A stretch of DNA of 64,000 nt from the NCBI RefSeq assembly GCF_029338375.1, contig NZ_CP119804.1, positions 1,178,001-1,242,000 of the forward strand. The letters run 5' to 3'. The stretch's first letter is position 1. The number at the start of each line of letters is the position of its first letter. Below are positions 25,300 through 33,854 of this stretch, one piece after another. The notes below the pieces were generated by a model that was not told where the DNA came from, did no database searches, and worked only from the letters and a program-made list of their open reading frames with translations. A program made the translations under genes and the position numbers. The stretch is from Halorussus lipolyticus (GTDB lineage: Archaea; Halobacteriota; Halobacteria; Halobacteriales; Haladaptataceae).

Positions 25300-25368
25300 C
25301 ACCGAGCGCGTCCCGGTGGACTGTCCCACCGAGCGCGTCCCGGTGGACTGTCCCACCGAGCGCATCCC
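25300..25368. repeat. 27-bp tandem repeat, about 2.4 copies, each with a hairpin
   Basis: Two exact 27-base units (25300-25326, 25327-25353) and a partial third end just 3' of the stop codon of the binding-protein gene (minus strand). Each unit holds an inverted CCACCG/CGGTGG. It may act in 3'-end formation of that transcript. It is not CRISPR: there are no spacers. Confidence 0.75.
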
Positions 25369-26240
25369 TACCCCGAAACGTCGCGCTGGCGGGGGTACGA
25401 CTCCGGAACCCCGAACCCGGCGTCTTCCAGCGTCTCTGTCGCGCTGGTCAACTTCCGGACCCACTCCTCGCCCCGAGGAGTCCGGGCGTTCGCGGCGTAG
25501 CGAATCGGCGCTCCCGTGACGGTCCGGTTCTCCAGTTCCACGCTGGCCTCGGCGTACTCGTCGGCGAACTCGGGGTTCGAGAAGTCGATTCGGTCGGGGA
25601 GCGCGAGGTGCGGCAGGTCGTGTTCGACCGCCATGTTCCGGTAGGCGAACGCGGCGTCGATGCCGCCCGATTCCAGCGTCCGGAGGAGACCGGTCTCGGG
25701 GAAGACGCTCGTTCTGGCGAGGACCTCCTCGGCGTCGATACCCCCGGCGAGTCGGAGCGCCATCACGGTCCGGTACCCGAGGGGGTCGCGGTCGGGGTCG
25801 GTCCGGCCGAGCGAGAGGCCGGGGTCCGCGAGGAGGTCCCGCCAGTCGTCGTACTCGTCGGCGAGGCCGTCGCGGACCGCCGCGACCAGCGCGTTCGTGG
25901 CGAAACAGGTGACGCGCTCTGTCAGTCCGGCAAAGAGGCGCGGGTCGGCCAGCGCCACCGCGTCGGGATTGCGCAGGCCGTCTTCGAGCAGGCGGCGGCA
26001 GGCGACGCTCCCGTGGGCCTCGACGCTGGCGCGGCCGACTTCGGTGGCGAGTTTCTGGAGGCTTCCGGCGACGAGGACGTTCGCCCGGCCTCGCTCTCGC
26101 TCGGTGGTCGAGGACGCCCGGTCTCGTCCGGCCTCGGTTTCGTCGGCGTCCGACCGGACCGCCAGCGCGCCGACGCCCACAGCACTCCCGACAGCGAACA
26201 GACCGGCACCGCGACGGACGACATCGCGCCGATTCGGCAT
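25368..26240 (-). CDS. Tat-exported tungstate/molybdate-type substrate-binding protein (WtpA/ModA-like)
   Basis: 290 residues. MPNRRDVVRRGAGLFAVGSAVGVGALA is a twin-arginine signal. ANVLVAGSLQKLA is the first ligand-loop motif of the family. The segment LGRTDPDRDPLGYRTVMALRLA resembles the DPDxDPxGYR motif of WtpA, and LESGGIDAAFAYRNMAVEHDLPHLALP is the hinge-two region. No permease or ATPase genes are adjacent, so it must use a distant transporter or has another role. A molybdenum-dependent sulfite-oxidase-family gene lies about 0.9 kb away, which fits oxyanion supply. Confidence 0.82.
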   Translation of the reverse strand: MPNRRDVVRRGAGLFAVGSAVGVGALAVRSDADETEAGRDRASSTTERERGRANVLVAGSLQKLATEVGRASVEAHGSVACRRLLEDGLRNPDAVALADPRLFAGLTERVTCFATNALVAAVRDGLADEYDDWRDLLADPGLSLGRTDPDRDPLGYRTVMALRLAGGIDAEEVLARTSVFPETGLLRTLESGGIDAAFAYRNMAVEHDLPHLALPDRIDFSNPEFADEYAEASVELENRTVTGAPIRYAANARTPRGEEWVRKLTSATETLEDAGFGVPESYPRQRDVSG

Positions 26241-26612
26241 GTGCGTAACTGTAATCCGGCACGGGAAAATAATTTCGTAACCGATAGCGGTTACGCGGTT
26301 TTCGGCGGAACGAGCGAGGTGTCGAATCCGAGAGTCGAGCGGTCTGAATGAGTCGTCTTCGACCAGTATTCGGTATTAAACACGATATTTGTTTTTCAAG
26401 GAAACAATTTGTTGTCTTTTGGAAATGATTTCGAAGCTTCCTCCGCCCCATCCGGTCGGACTCCGGGCCGACGAGACTGCCGAGCAGGCGAACGAATCGA
26501 GGCGTCGGCCGTCGCGTTCGACCGGTGTCTCGAACTCTGTCACCCGGTAAATCACATTGTCGGGGTTGAACGCTCCCCCTGATTCAAGAGGACGAGCGTA
26601 GAGTGGTACGCT
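26241..26612. promoter_or_regulatory. Gene-free divergent region with an operator-like hairpin
   Basis: 372 bases without a credible gene. Shortly upstream of the binding-protein start is a perfect 8-bp inverted repeat with a 4-base loop (arms 26276-26283 and 26288-26295, CGTAACCG/CGGTTACG), preceded by an AT-rich AAAATAATTT tract. It is a candidate operator. Bases 26380-26430 are AT-rich (GATATTTGTTTTTC and similar) and may hold further promoter elements. Confidence 0.5.
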
Positions 26613-27092
26613 ATGGCCTCTCGGGGAGAAATTGCGGTCGTGCATTTCACGGGGCGAATCGCGGAGGGCGACGACGAAGGCGAAATCTTCGACACGACCG
26701 ACGTGGACGTGGCAATGGCAGAGGACGTCTATCACGGCCACCGGGACTACAAACCGCTGGAGTTCCGGGTCGGCGAACGGAAGGTCGTGGCGGGGTTAGA
26801 CGACGCGGTACGGGCGATGGAGGTCGGCGAGGAGCGCACCGTCCGGGTCGAACCCGACCGAGCGTTCGGCGAGCGAGACGAGTCGAAAGTGGTCGAGTTC
26901 CCGCGGGCCGACCTCGAGGCCAGAAGCGACGTGACCGCCGAACCCGGCGAACTCGTCCGCTCGGAGACCGGCGAGACGGGGTGGATTACCGCGGTGGACG
27001 ACGAGACGGTCACGGTTGACTTCAACCACGAACTCGCGGGCCTCGCGGTCGAGTTCGACGTGAAACTGCTCGACGCCTACGACGACGGCTAA
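26613..27092 (+). CDS. FKBP-type peptidyl-prolyl cis-trans isomerase, short SlyD-like
   Basis: 159 residues. FKBP strands are VVHFTGRIAEGDDEGEIFDTTD and LEFRVGERKVVAGLDDAVRAMEVGEERTVRVEPDRAFGERDES. These are followed by an insert-in-flap-like region and the closing motif TVDFNHELAGLAVEFDVKLL, typical of SlyD/archaeal FKBPs. It catalyses proline isomerisation and acts as a chaperone in the cytoplasm. There is no signal peptide or metal-binding tail. It is smaller than the SlyD-like protein at 34744-35688. Confidence 0.93.
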   Translation: MASRGEIAVVHFTGRIAEGDDEGEIFDTTDVDVAMAEDVYHGHRDYKPLEFRVGERKVVAGLDDAVRAMEVGEERTVRVEPDRAFGERDESKVVEFPRADLEARSDVTAEPGELVRSETGETGWITAVDDETVTVDFNHELAGLAVEFDVKLLDAYDDG

Positions 27093-27111
27093 AAGCGGTC
27101 GCCCGAATCGG

Positions 27112-28560
27112 CTACGACGAGGTGGTCGTCGTCTCTGCGCTCTCGGTCGTCTCCCCGCCGGGCGTCTCGGTCTCTCCCGCTTCGACCGTCACCGCGACTG
27201 CGAGCGGTTCGTAGGCGGTCGCACCGTACCCGCCGGTGTTCCACGGGTACTTGTCGTCCTGAATCCCCAGCAAGGCCTCGTCGGGCGCGGAGATGGTCGC
27301 GGGTTGGGTCCGGTCCTGTTCGTCGGTGGCCCGCGACATGATGGTGTGGTCGCCGGGTTCGGGGTCCCAGACGTACCGGAACTGCCGCCACGACGCCGGA
27401 CCCATCACCGGACCGAAGAACTCGGCTTCCGACCACGACTCGCCGCCGTCGGTCGAAACCTCGACCGTCTGCACTTCGTCGTCGCCGGCCCACGCCACGC
27501 CGATGATTTCGACGGTCCCGCCGGGTCCGGGCGTAATCGTGGCGTCCTCGGGCGGATAGCCGACCAGCGATTTGACCATCTGGTCGTACAGGTAGGGGTG
27601 GCGAATCTCGTCGGACTCCATCTGGTCCTGCGTGTCGAAGGTCGAGATGCTGGGTTGCTGATTGACCTCCTCGTCTATCGGGATGAGGCGGTAGGAGTAC
27701 TGTTGCCAGTGGGTGTAGAGGCGCTGGTCGCCCTCCTCCCACTCGTCGCCGAACACCATCTGGTCCATGACGTGCATCCTGTCTACCCACTTGACGTTGT
27801 TGTTGCCGAACCATCCCGGCACCAGCAGACGCACCGGGAAGCCGTGTTCGCCCGACATCGGACTCCCGTTCATCTCGTAGGCCAGCAGGCAGTCGTCCAT
27901 CACCTTCGACATCGGGATGGAGCGCGTGAAGATGTCCTCGCCCTCTGGGGCCTCTCCGCCCATCACCGACAGCCACGACCCCTCGCTGGTGTCTGCGCCG
28001 TACTCCTCCAGAATCTCGCTGACCGGCGTACCGGTCCAGACCGTGTTTCCGACCGCGCCGAACGTCCACTGGTTCCCCCCAACCTGCGGGTCGAAGTACG
28101 ACCGACCGTTCCCCGAACACTGCATCGTGTGGGTGACGGTCTCGGTCGAGTAGCCGTTTCGAATCTCGTCCATCGAGAGTTCGACCTCCGAATCGACCAT
28201 CCCGGTCAGCGAGACGGTCCACTCGTCCTCGTCGATGTCCGGTGTCGAGTAGTGGTTTCGGATGTAATGCTCCTCGCGCGGCGTGACGAAACTCTCGTAG
28301 GTCGTGCGAGACGCCGCCTCGGCGTTCGCCGGGTCGGCCGCCAGAATCCGAAGCCCCGGATACCGCTCTTGCAGACTCTCCTCGGGTTGCCGAGTCGTCG
28401 TCTCTTGGCCGCCTTCGGTGGTAGTCGTCCCGTCCTGTCCGCCGACGTTGCCTGCCAGCACGCCGACCCCCGCCAGCGTGCCGGTCGCCATCAGAAATCG
28501 CCGCCGGTCGAGATACTGGTCTCGCGGCGTCTCCGTGTCGTCCCCTGTCTCCCCGGACAT
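27112..28560 (-). CDS. Tat-exported sulfite-oxidase-family molybdoenzyme
   Basis: 482 residues. LDRRRFLMATGTLAG is a twin-arginine signal, followed by a short ETTT-rich linker. The molybdopterin domain has the Mo-ligating Cys in TMQCSGNGRS (C148), NQWTFGAVGNTVWTGTPV, GEHGFPVRLLVPGWFGNNNVKWVD and a C-terminal Mo-co dimerisation domain (IIGVAWAGDDEVQTVEVSTDGG). The C-terminus is ETTESAETTTTSS. It probably oxidises sulfite or a related oxyanion outside the membrane; no heme domain or partner cytochrome gene is adjacent. Confidence 0.94.
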   Translation of the reverse strand: MSGETGDDTETPRDQYLDRRRFLMATGTLAGVGVLAGNVGGQDGTTTTEGGQETTTRQPEESLQERYPGLRILAADPANAEAASRTTYESFVTPREEHYIRNHYSTPDIDEDEWTVSLTGMVDSEVELSMDEIRNGYSTETVTHTMQCSGNGRSYFDPQVGGNQWTFGAVGNTVWTGTPVSEILEEYGADTSEGSWLSVMGGEAPEGEDIFTRSIPMSKVMDDCLLAYEMNGSPMSGEHGFPVRLLVPGWFGNNNVKWVDRMHVMDQMVFGDEWEEGDQRLYTHWQQYSYRLIPIDEEVNQQPSISTFDTQDQMESDEIRHPYLYDQMVKSLVGYPPEDATITPGPGGTVEIIGVAWAGDDEVQTVEVSTDGGESWSEAEFFGPVMGPASWRQFRYVWDPEPGDHTIMSRATDEQDRTQPATISAPDEALLGIQDDKYPWNTGGYGATAYEPLAVAVTVEAGETETPGGETTESAETTTTSS

Positions 28561-28749
28561 ACAGAGCGTTTGGCAACCTCTAACAGTATAAATCTCCGTC
28601 TGACGTGGCGTTTAGTGCCGGATTAATCAAACTTCCTCGCGGACCAAAGTATTCCTCGTCACTACTGAGATTCCGTCAACCATCCCGAACGTTCTCATCG
28701 AAACCGGGAAGGAATTCGTTGCATCTGCAAAAGTTCGGAGGTCGAACCC

Positions 28750-29739
28750 TCACTCGCTGACTATCACCCGGCCCACCATCCCCTGTCCGGCGTGGGGCAC
28801 GCAGACGTAGCCGTAGGTGCCGGGGACGGTGAAGGTGTGTTCGAAGGTTTCGCCGACCTCCATCACCATGAACGACCGGTTGCCCTCGTAGGTGGCGAAC
28901 GGTTCGACACCCTCGGGGAGTTCGACTTTCGAGTGGGCCTCGGGCTTGAAACTCACGTTGTGTCCCTCGCTCTCGGCGGTCCACCGAACCGTGTCGCCGA
29001 CCGAGATTTCGACCTCCTCGGGCACGAACTGGAGATACTTGCCGTCCGGTCCGACCGCAACGTCTACGGTCTCGCCCGACTCGGCCCCCGTCGTCGTCTC
29101 CTCGGATTCCGTCGTGGTCGTCCGGGCGTCTCGCTCGTACTGGCCGACGTACCGCGACCGACCGATGGCGTTTCGCATCACCGCATTGACGACCTGCCGG
29201 TACTCCGCGCCGGGGCCGAGGTCCAGCGACGATTCCAGCGCGTAGAGACTGAACAGATAGGTGTGTTGTGGGTCGCCCTCCGGCGGACACGGCCCGACGT
29301 AGCCGAGTTCGCCGGTCCCGTTCGCTCCTTGCACCGCATCGCCGAGCGCACCGACCGTCTCGCTGGTCGGGACGCTCTCGGGAATCTCGCCGGCGTCGGC
29401 CGGGATATTCCAGACGAGCCAGTGGACGAACGGCGGGTTCGGCGCGTCCGGGTCGTCCATCACCAGCGCGAAGGCTTCGGTGTCCTCCGGCGGATTCGAG
29501 ATGGAGAAGCGAGGAGAGACGTTCTCACCCTCGCAGGTGAACCGGGTCGGAATCGACTCCCCGTTCTCCCACTCGTCGGTCGAGAGCGTGAACTCGCCGT
29601 CCTCGGTGGTTGTCGCTTGGTCGGTTTGCTGTCCTTCGAAATTCGTTCGCTCACCGCGGTTCCGACTCGCTCCGGCGTACCCTGCGACTCCGGTCGTCGC
29701 GGCCACCGCGGCCGAGCGCAGAATCGTTCGTCTGCGCAT
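28750..29739 (-). CDS. Exported PEBP (YbhB/YbcL)-cupredoxin fusion
   Basis: 329 residues. MRRRTILRSAAVAATTG is a Tat-type signal. Residues about 48-205 form a phosphatidylethanolamine-binding-protein domain (VMDDPDAPNPPFVHWLVWNIP; GYVGPCPPEGDPQHTYLFSLYAL). An ETTT linker (207-217) joins it to a C-terminal halocyanin-like cupredoxin with ligands H260, C313, H316 and M321 (SEGHNVSF; YVCVPHAGQGM). PEBP domains bind small anionic ligands or inhibit enzymes; cupredoxins carry single electrons. The joint function is unknown. A promoter gap of about 140 bases separates it from the peptide-binding lipoprotein. Confidence 0.93.
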   Translation of the reverse strand: MRRRTILRSAAVAATTGVAGYAGASRNRGERTNFEGQQTDQATTTEDGEFTLSTDEWENGESIPTRFTCEGENVSPRFSISNPPEDTEAFALVMDDPDAPNPPFVHWLVWNIPADAGEIPESVPTSETVGALGDAVQGANGTGELGYVGPCPPEGDPQHTYLFSLYALESSLDLGPGAEYRQVVNAVMRNAIGRSRYVGQYERDARTTTTESEETTTGAESGETVDVAVGPDGKYLQFVPEEVEISVGDTVRWTAESEGHNVSFKPEAHSKVELPEGVEPFATYEGNRSFMVMEVGETFEHTFTVPGTYGYVCVPHAGQGMVGRVIVSE

Positions 29740-29882
29740 GGGACGAGTTAGAGGTTCTGGGCGAAAGCAGTTAGGGGATATTTACCGTGATAAGTTTTCC
29801 CACACAAAGACGAAGTAGGCGCGTCTTCGTTCGAAGGTTGAACGCAGTCTACCTGTCCGTCGTTCGAGACGGCCATTTCATC

Positions 29883-31673
29883 ATGACACACGACAACACT
29901 CCCACCCATCTCTCCGCGTCGCGTCGCGCCTTCCTCGGGACCGCCGGGAGCGTCGCAGTCGGCGTCGGTCTCGCCGGTTGTTCCGGAAGCGCGCCCACAG
30001 CAGACGACCCGAGCGGCGAGCGGACGTTTCGGATGGTCGGTTCCGCTATCCGAACGTTAGACCCCGTTGCCGCCGCCGACTCGGAGTCAACCACCGTCGT
30101 CACGCAGTTGTTCGACGGCCTCGTCCACTACCCGAAGGGCAACATCGACCCCGAACTACTGTTGGCCGAGGACCACCGCGTCTCCGAGGCCGGGCGAGTC
30201 CACACCTTCGAACTCGACCCCGAGGCCACCTTCTCGGACGGCCGGCCGGTCACGGCCGACGACGTGGTTTACTCCTTCGAGCGACTCGCGGGGTCGAAAC
30301 ACTCGCAGTCGGCGAGCAAACTCCTCGACGTTCTCGGCGTCGAACACGAGACCGAAACCGTCGAAAGCGACGACGGGACCACCGAGGAGTACGTCCCCGG
30401 TTCGCTCGGGGTCGAAGCGAAGGGAGACCGGACCGTCGAGATTCGCCTCGAAGAACCCTTCCACACCGCGCTCGGGGTGCTGGCCTACCCGGCGTTCTCG
30501 GTGGTTCCCGAGGGCGTCCTCGGCGACGTCGAGGGCTACGACGGCGAGATGAGTCACGAGGAGTTCGCCACCGAGAACCCCGTCGGCGCGGGACCGTTCG
30601 TCCTCGATACGTGGAAGAAAGACGTAGAGTACTCGGTCACGGCGCGCGACGACTACCGAGGCGACGGCCCCTACGTCGAGGGGATTCACTGGAAGGTCAC
30701 CTCTAACCCCTCGGCGGCCTACACCTACGCCATCAACCGGAACGCCGACGCTTTCTGGGTACCGACCGGGAAGTTCGACCCGAATCTGGTCAGTATCGAG
30801 AAGACCGACCGGAAAGGCCGGAAAGTCGGTACCTACGGTCCCCTGCCCGAGAACGGCGAGACCGTCCAGTACCGCCAGATTCCGCTGACGTGGACCTACT
30901 ACCTCGGGTTCAACGCCGAGAACGTCGAGCGGCCGGTCCGCCGAGCGGTCGCCTACGTCCTGAACCAGCAGACGCAGGTCGAGAAGGTCCATCAGGGCCG
31001 GGGCAAGCGCGCCGGCCACCTCACGCCGCCGAACCTCTACCCCGGCGGCAACCCGGCCTACGAGGACCACGCCGAGCAGTACCCCTACGGTCTCGGTGAA
31101 TCTCGATTCGACGAGGCCCAGAGCGTGCTGTCCGAGGCGGGGTACGGTCCCGACAATCCCGCCGAGATGACCCTCTCGGTCTACGACGCGACGGCGTGGT
31201 TCGAGACCGGAAAGCTCCTGCGGGACAAACTTGCTCGGGTCGGCGTGGACGTGTCCGTAGAGCGCGTTCCGTTCGCCACCATCGCCGAGCGCGGCCAGAA
31301 CGGCGACTTGGACGCCTTCACCTACGGGTGGGTGATGGACTACCCCTCGCCGGAAAGCTTCCTCAAGATTCTCTACCCGCCCTCGTCGGGTGACCAATTC
31401 TTCTTCTGGGGCGGCACGGACGCGGCAGACCGGGCCGAGAGCGCGTGGCAGACGGTCCTCGACCATTCGTCGGGGAGCGACGCCGACCGGAAAGCCCGCG
31501 CTGAGGCCTACCGCGAGATGGAGTCCGCCAACTGGGAGGACGTTATCGCGCTCCCGGTCTACCACCCCGTCGGCGAGGGGTTCTACTACGACTGGGTGGA
31601 CGTGCCCAAGACCGGGGCCGCCGGGTTCTCCAAGCACAAGTACACCGACGTTCGGGTCGGCAAACGCGACTAA
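29883..31673 (+). CDS. Tat-exported peptide/nickel-type ABC substrate-binding lipoprotein
   Basis: 596 residues from the ATG at 29883 (MTHDNTPTHL); 32 further in-frame codons upstream are Arg-rich and unlikely. SASRRAFLGTAGSVAVGVGLAGC gives a twin-arginine signal with lipobox. The rest is SBP family 5 (DppA/OppA-like): FDGLVHYPKG, ATFSDGRPVTADDVVYSFER, NPVGAGPFVL, PVRRAVAYVLNQ and a closing ALPVYHPVGEGFYYDWV. It binds peptides or similar solutes for an ABC importer. No permease or ATPase gene follows, so the partner is elsewhere. Confidence 0.94.
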   Translation: MTHDNTPTHLSASRRAFLGTAGSVAVGVGLAGCSGSAPTADDPSGERTFRMVGSAIRTLDPVAAADSESTTVVTQLFDGLVHYPKGNIDPELLLAEDHRVSEAGRVHTFELDPEATFSDGRPVTADDVVYSFERLAGSKHSQSASKLLDVLGVEHETETVESDDGTTEEYVPGSLGVEAKGDRTVEIRLEEPFHTALGVLAYPAFSVVPEGVLGDVEGYDGEMSHEEFATENPVGAGPFVLDTWKKDVEYSVTARDDYRGDGPYVEGIHWKVTSNPSAAYTYAINRNADAFWVPTGKFDPNLVSIEKTDRKGRKVGTYGPLPENGETVQYRQIPLTWTYYLGFNAENVERPVRRAVAYVLNQQTQVEKVHQGRGKRAGHLTPPNLYPGGNPAYEDHAEQYPYGLGESRFDEAQSVLSEAGYGPDNPAEMTLSVYDATAWFETGKLLRDKLARVGVDVSVERVPFATIAERGQNGDLDAFTYGWVMDYPSPESFLKILYPPSSGDQFFFWGGTDAADRAESAWQTVLDHSSGSDADRKARAEAYREMESANWEDVIALPVYHPVGEGFYYDWVDVPKTGAAGFSKHKYTDVRVGKRD

Positions 31674-31754
31674 CCGGCCAGTGAGTGACGGTCGGACGCT
31701 CGTCGGCCGACTCTCCTCGCCCGATTCGCGGAAAACCTTGTTGGAGGGAACTGG

Positions 31755-31760
31755 TTTAAG
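31755..31760 (+). promoter_or_regulatory. TATA-like box for the HEWD-type gene
   Basis: TTTAAG is 26 bases before the ATG at 31786, so the transcript is probably leaderless. Confidence 0.45.
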
Positions 31761-31785
31761 TACTCGTGCGCCCTGTTGTCACCCG

Positions 31786-31956
31786 ATGACCGAACTCGAC
31801 CCGCCGGACGAGCGCGAATGCCGAGAGTGCGGGCGGCGGGACGCGTGGAATCCCGACTCCCGGAGTTGGCGGATTCGGGACGACGCGCACGCCGGCAACC
31901 CCCACTGCATCCACGACTGGGACATCAACGGGACGTACCTGCCGATTCGGGAGTGA
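31786..31956 (+). CDS. HEWD-family small zinc-finger-like protein
   Basis: 56 residues. CRECGRRDAWNPDSRSWRI followed by HCIHDWDINGTYLPI matches the haloarchaeal family named after the HEWDINGTY motif; here the Glu is Asp. Two Cys plus the HC-x-H group could bind a metal. Its role is unknown. The start at 31786 is supported by a TATA-like box at 31755-31760. Confidence 0.78.
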   Translation: MTELDPPDERECRECGRRDAWNPDSRSWRIRDDAHAGNPHCIHDWDINGTYLPIRE

Positions 31957-32162
31957 ATCGGACCGTCCTCGAAGCCGAACCGAAGCCCAATCGAAGCCGA
32001 ATTCGAGACTCGGAAAATGGTAAGATGCGCATAGACAATTAGAAAGCATTTCCAAGAATTTATTTTCCATTCCTAAGAAAATAATTACCTTTCCAAGGAG
32101 CAGTCGGCCAATCGCCCGCCAGCGAACGCCCAACTGACCAACCGTCGGGTGGGATGAAGGGG

Positions 32163-32322
32163 CCGCCCGGTCGCGTCCAGTTTAGTCGTCTGGCCGACCC
32201 CTATCTGCGCCGCGCGGTGTCTCGCCGAACGGAGAGAGGCGAGGCTCGGAAGACGCGGTTTGTCTTCCGGTGCGGGAAGGCGCAGATATGTCGGCCAGCG
32301 ACCGCGACCGGGCGGGGGCTTC
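32163..32322. repeat. Multi-hairpin intergenic element (family A, copy 2)
   Basis: Lies in the gene-free gap 31957-32439. A perfect 13-bp stem (32163-32175 with 32303-32315) encloses a second stem (32190-32197 with 32291-32298) and a third (32202-32211 with 32279-32288). Within these sit two hairpins: 32221-32243 (6-bp arms, 11-base loop) and 32247-32269 (CGGAAGAC/GTCTTCCG arms, 7-base loop). The last two match copy 1 at 25129-25176 in order and geometry. Bases 32297-32322 occur exactly, inverted, at 40247-40272. The first 130 bases of the gap are AT-rich. Confidence 0.75.
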
Positions 32323-32439
32323 AAGAAGACTTCATCACCGCGACTCTGCTGTTCGCCCGTCCAGTCCGACGACAACTCGAATCGTCGCACTCCCCTCTCA
32401 CCCGAACGTTCAAACCGGAAGCCGCGACAACCCCGGACC

Positions 32440-33150
32440 ATGCTCGCAGTCGCCGGCGGTAAGGGCGGTGCCGGGAAGACGACCACGACGCTCGGACTCG
32501 CCGGGGCGCTCGCTCGCCAGCGCAGAGTCGTCCTCACGGCGGACGCCGACCGGGAGATGCCCGACCTCCACGCGATGGCCGGGGTAGCCCGGCGGCCCGG
32601 CCTCGACGCCGTGGCCGCGGGGTGGTCCTCGCGGTTCGCCGCCGGCGTGGCCGACGCGCCGACGTGCGGCGTCAGGGTCTTGCCCGCCGGGAGCGGTCCG
32701 GCCGACGGGCGAGCAACTGGTCGGTCTCCGCCCGACTCGGACGTTGCCGCGGTCGGTCGCGCCGAGGAGTGGGCCGATAGCGTCCTCCTCGACTGCCCGG
32801 CGGGAGCGGGACCCGACGCAGTTGCACCGCTCCGGGCGGCCGACGCCGTAGTGGTGGTGACGACCGCCGAACCCGCCTGTCTGCGGGACACCGCCAAGAC
32901 CGCCGCGATGGCCCGCGAACTCGGCACGCCGGTCGCGGGTGCGGTGGTTTCCCGCGCCACCGAGGCCCCCGAGGGCGTGTCGCGGCTTCTGGAGTGTCCG
33001 CTCCTCGGGACCGTGCCCGACGCCGGAATCACACCGTGCGAGAAGTCGGGGGACGGCCCGCCGTCCTCGGACCGCGACCCGCTGGCCGACGAGCGAGTCC
33101 GGTCTGCACACGACCGTCTCGTGTCAGCCCTTCAGCCCAAATACTTATGA
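32440..33150 (+). CDS. MinD/ParA-like P-loop ATPase
   Basis: 236 residues. The deviant Walker A motif GGKGGAGKTTTT (6-17) has the signature Lys (K8). VVLTADADREMPDLH is the switch-I region and SVLLDCPAGAGPDAV the Walker B/DxPAG motif. AVVVVTTAEPACLRDTAKTAAMAREL is typical of MinD homologues in archaea. Such proteins position cell structures or load metal clusters; haloarchaea carry several. The start is the ATG directly before LAVAGGKGG; the open frame upstream overlaps the structured element. It precedes the RecA-like gene by 27 bases. Confidence 0.9.
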   Translation: MLAVAGGKGGAGKTTTTLGLAGALARQRRVVLTADADREMPDLHAMAGVARRPGLDAVAAGWSSRFAAGVADAPTCGVRVLPAGSGPADGRATGRSPPDSDVAAVGRAEEWADSVLLDCPAGAGPDAVAPLRAADAVVVVTTAEPACLRDTAKTAAMARELGTPVAGAVVSRATEAPEGVSRLLECPLLGTVPDAGITPCEKSGDGPPSSDRDPLADERVRSAHDRLVSALQPKYL

Positions 33151-33177
33151 AACAACGTTCCAAAAGCGTGCAAATAC

Positions 33178-33804
33178 GTGCCACGGCGTCTCTCGACCGG
33201 CATCGAAGTGTTAGACCGGAAACTCGACGGAGGACTACCGAAGGGGAGTATCGTTTCGTTGTCGGCTCCTCCGGCGAGTCAGGCGGAGCTACTGCTCTAC
33301 GAGTTCACTTCGGCGCGACGGACGCTCTACCTCTCGACCGACCGCGACGAGGCCGCCGTGACAAAAGCGTTGGAACGCGCCCCGGGCAACACCGGGTCGC
33401 CCGACGTGCGCCGGGTGCCGGGCGACGCTCCGCTGGACCACTCCCAGCGGTTGTTTCGGAGGCTCCCCGAGGACTCGAATCTCATCATCGACCCCATCGA
33501 CCTGCTGGAGAAGCAGGACGAGGGCAGGTATCGGAACTTCCTCAACGACCTCCAGAACCACCTCCACAACACCGAGGGCGTGGCGATTCTCCACGGCCTC
33601 GACGGTCGGGCGGTGCCCGACTCGCGGGACGTGACCGAACACGTCGCCGACGTGGTGTTCCAACTGCACATCGAGTACTCCGGCGACACTATCGAGACCC
33701 GCCTCGCGGTGCCGAAGTTCCGCGGGGGACGGGCGCTCTCCGAGACCATCAAACTGGAACTCGCCGAGTCGGTCCGCATCGACACGAGTCGGGACATCGC
33801 ATAA
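33178..33804 (+). CDS. RecA-superfamily (RAD55/HTR-like) protein with degenerate P-loop
   Basis: 208 residues from GTG 33178. The start STGIEVLDRKLDGGLPKGSIV is the classic RadA/KaiC entry motif. The position of the Walker A loop reads SAPPASQAELLL, so the GK(T/S) is missing and ATP hydrolysis is unlikely. TLYLSTDRDE and NLIIDPIDLLE keep the fold, the latter in the Walker B place. Haloarchaea carry conserved inactive members of this kind near MinD-like ATPases. A regulatory or docking role is inferred. Confidence 0.85.
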   Translation: MPRRLSTGIEVLDRKLDGGLPKGSIVSLSAPPASQAELLLYEFTSARRTLYLSTDRDEAAVTKALERAPGNTGSPDVRRVPGDAPLDHSQRLFRRLPEDSNLIIDPIDLLEKQDEGRYRNFLNDLQNHLHNTEGVAILHGLDGRAVPDSRDVTEHVADVVFQLHIEYSGDTIETRLAVPKFRGGRALSETIKLELAESVRIDTSRDIA

Positions 33805-33854
33805 TTCCAGCTAGAACGATTAAGTTTTTAGTATATGTATTTCGATATTTGGGT

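Noticed and set aside
25300..25368. CRISPR array
   Set aside because: The 27-base units are contiguous with no spacers, and no cas genes are present.
32085..33032. 315-codon minus-strand frame
   Set aside because: Antisense to the MinD-like ATPase and the palindromic element; Ala/Ser/Arg/Pro bias and no domain.
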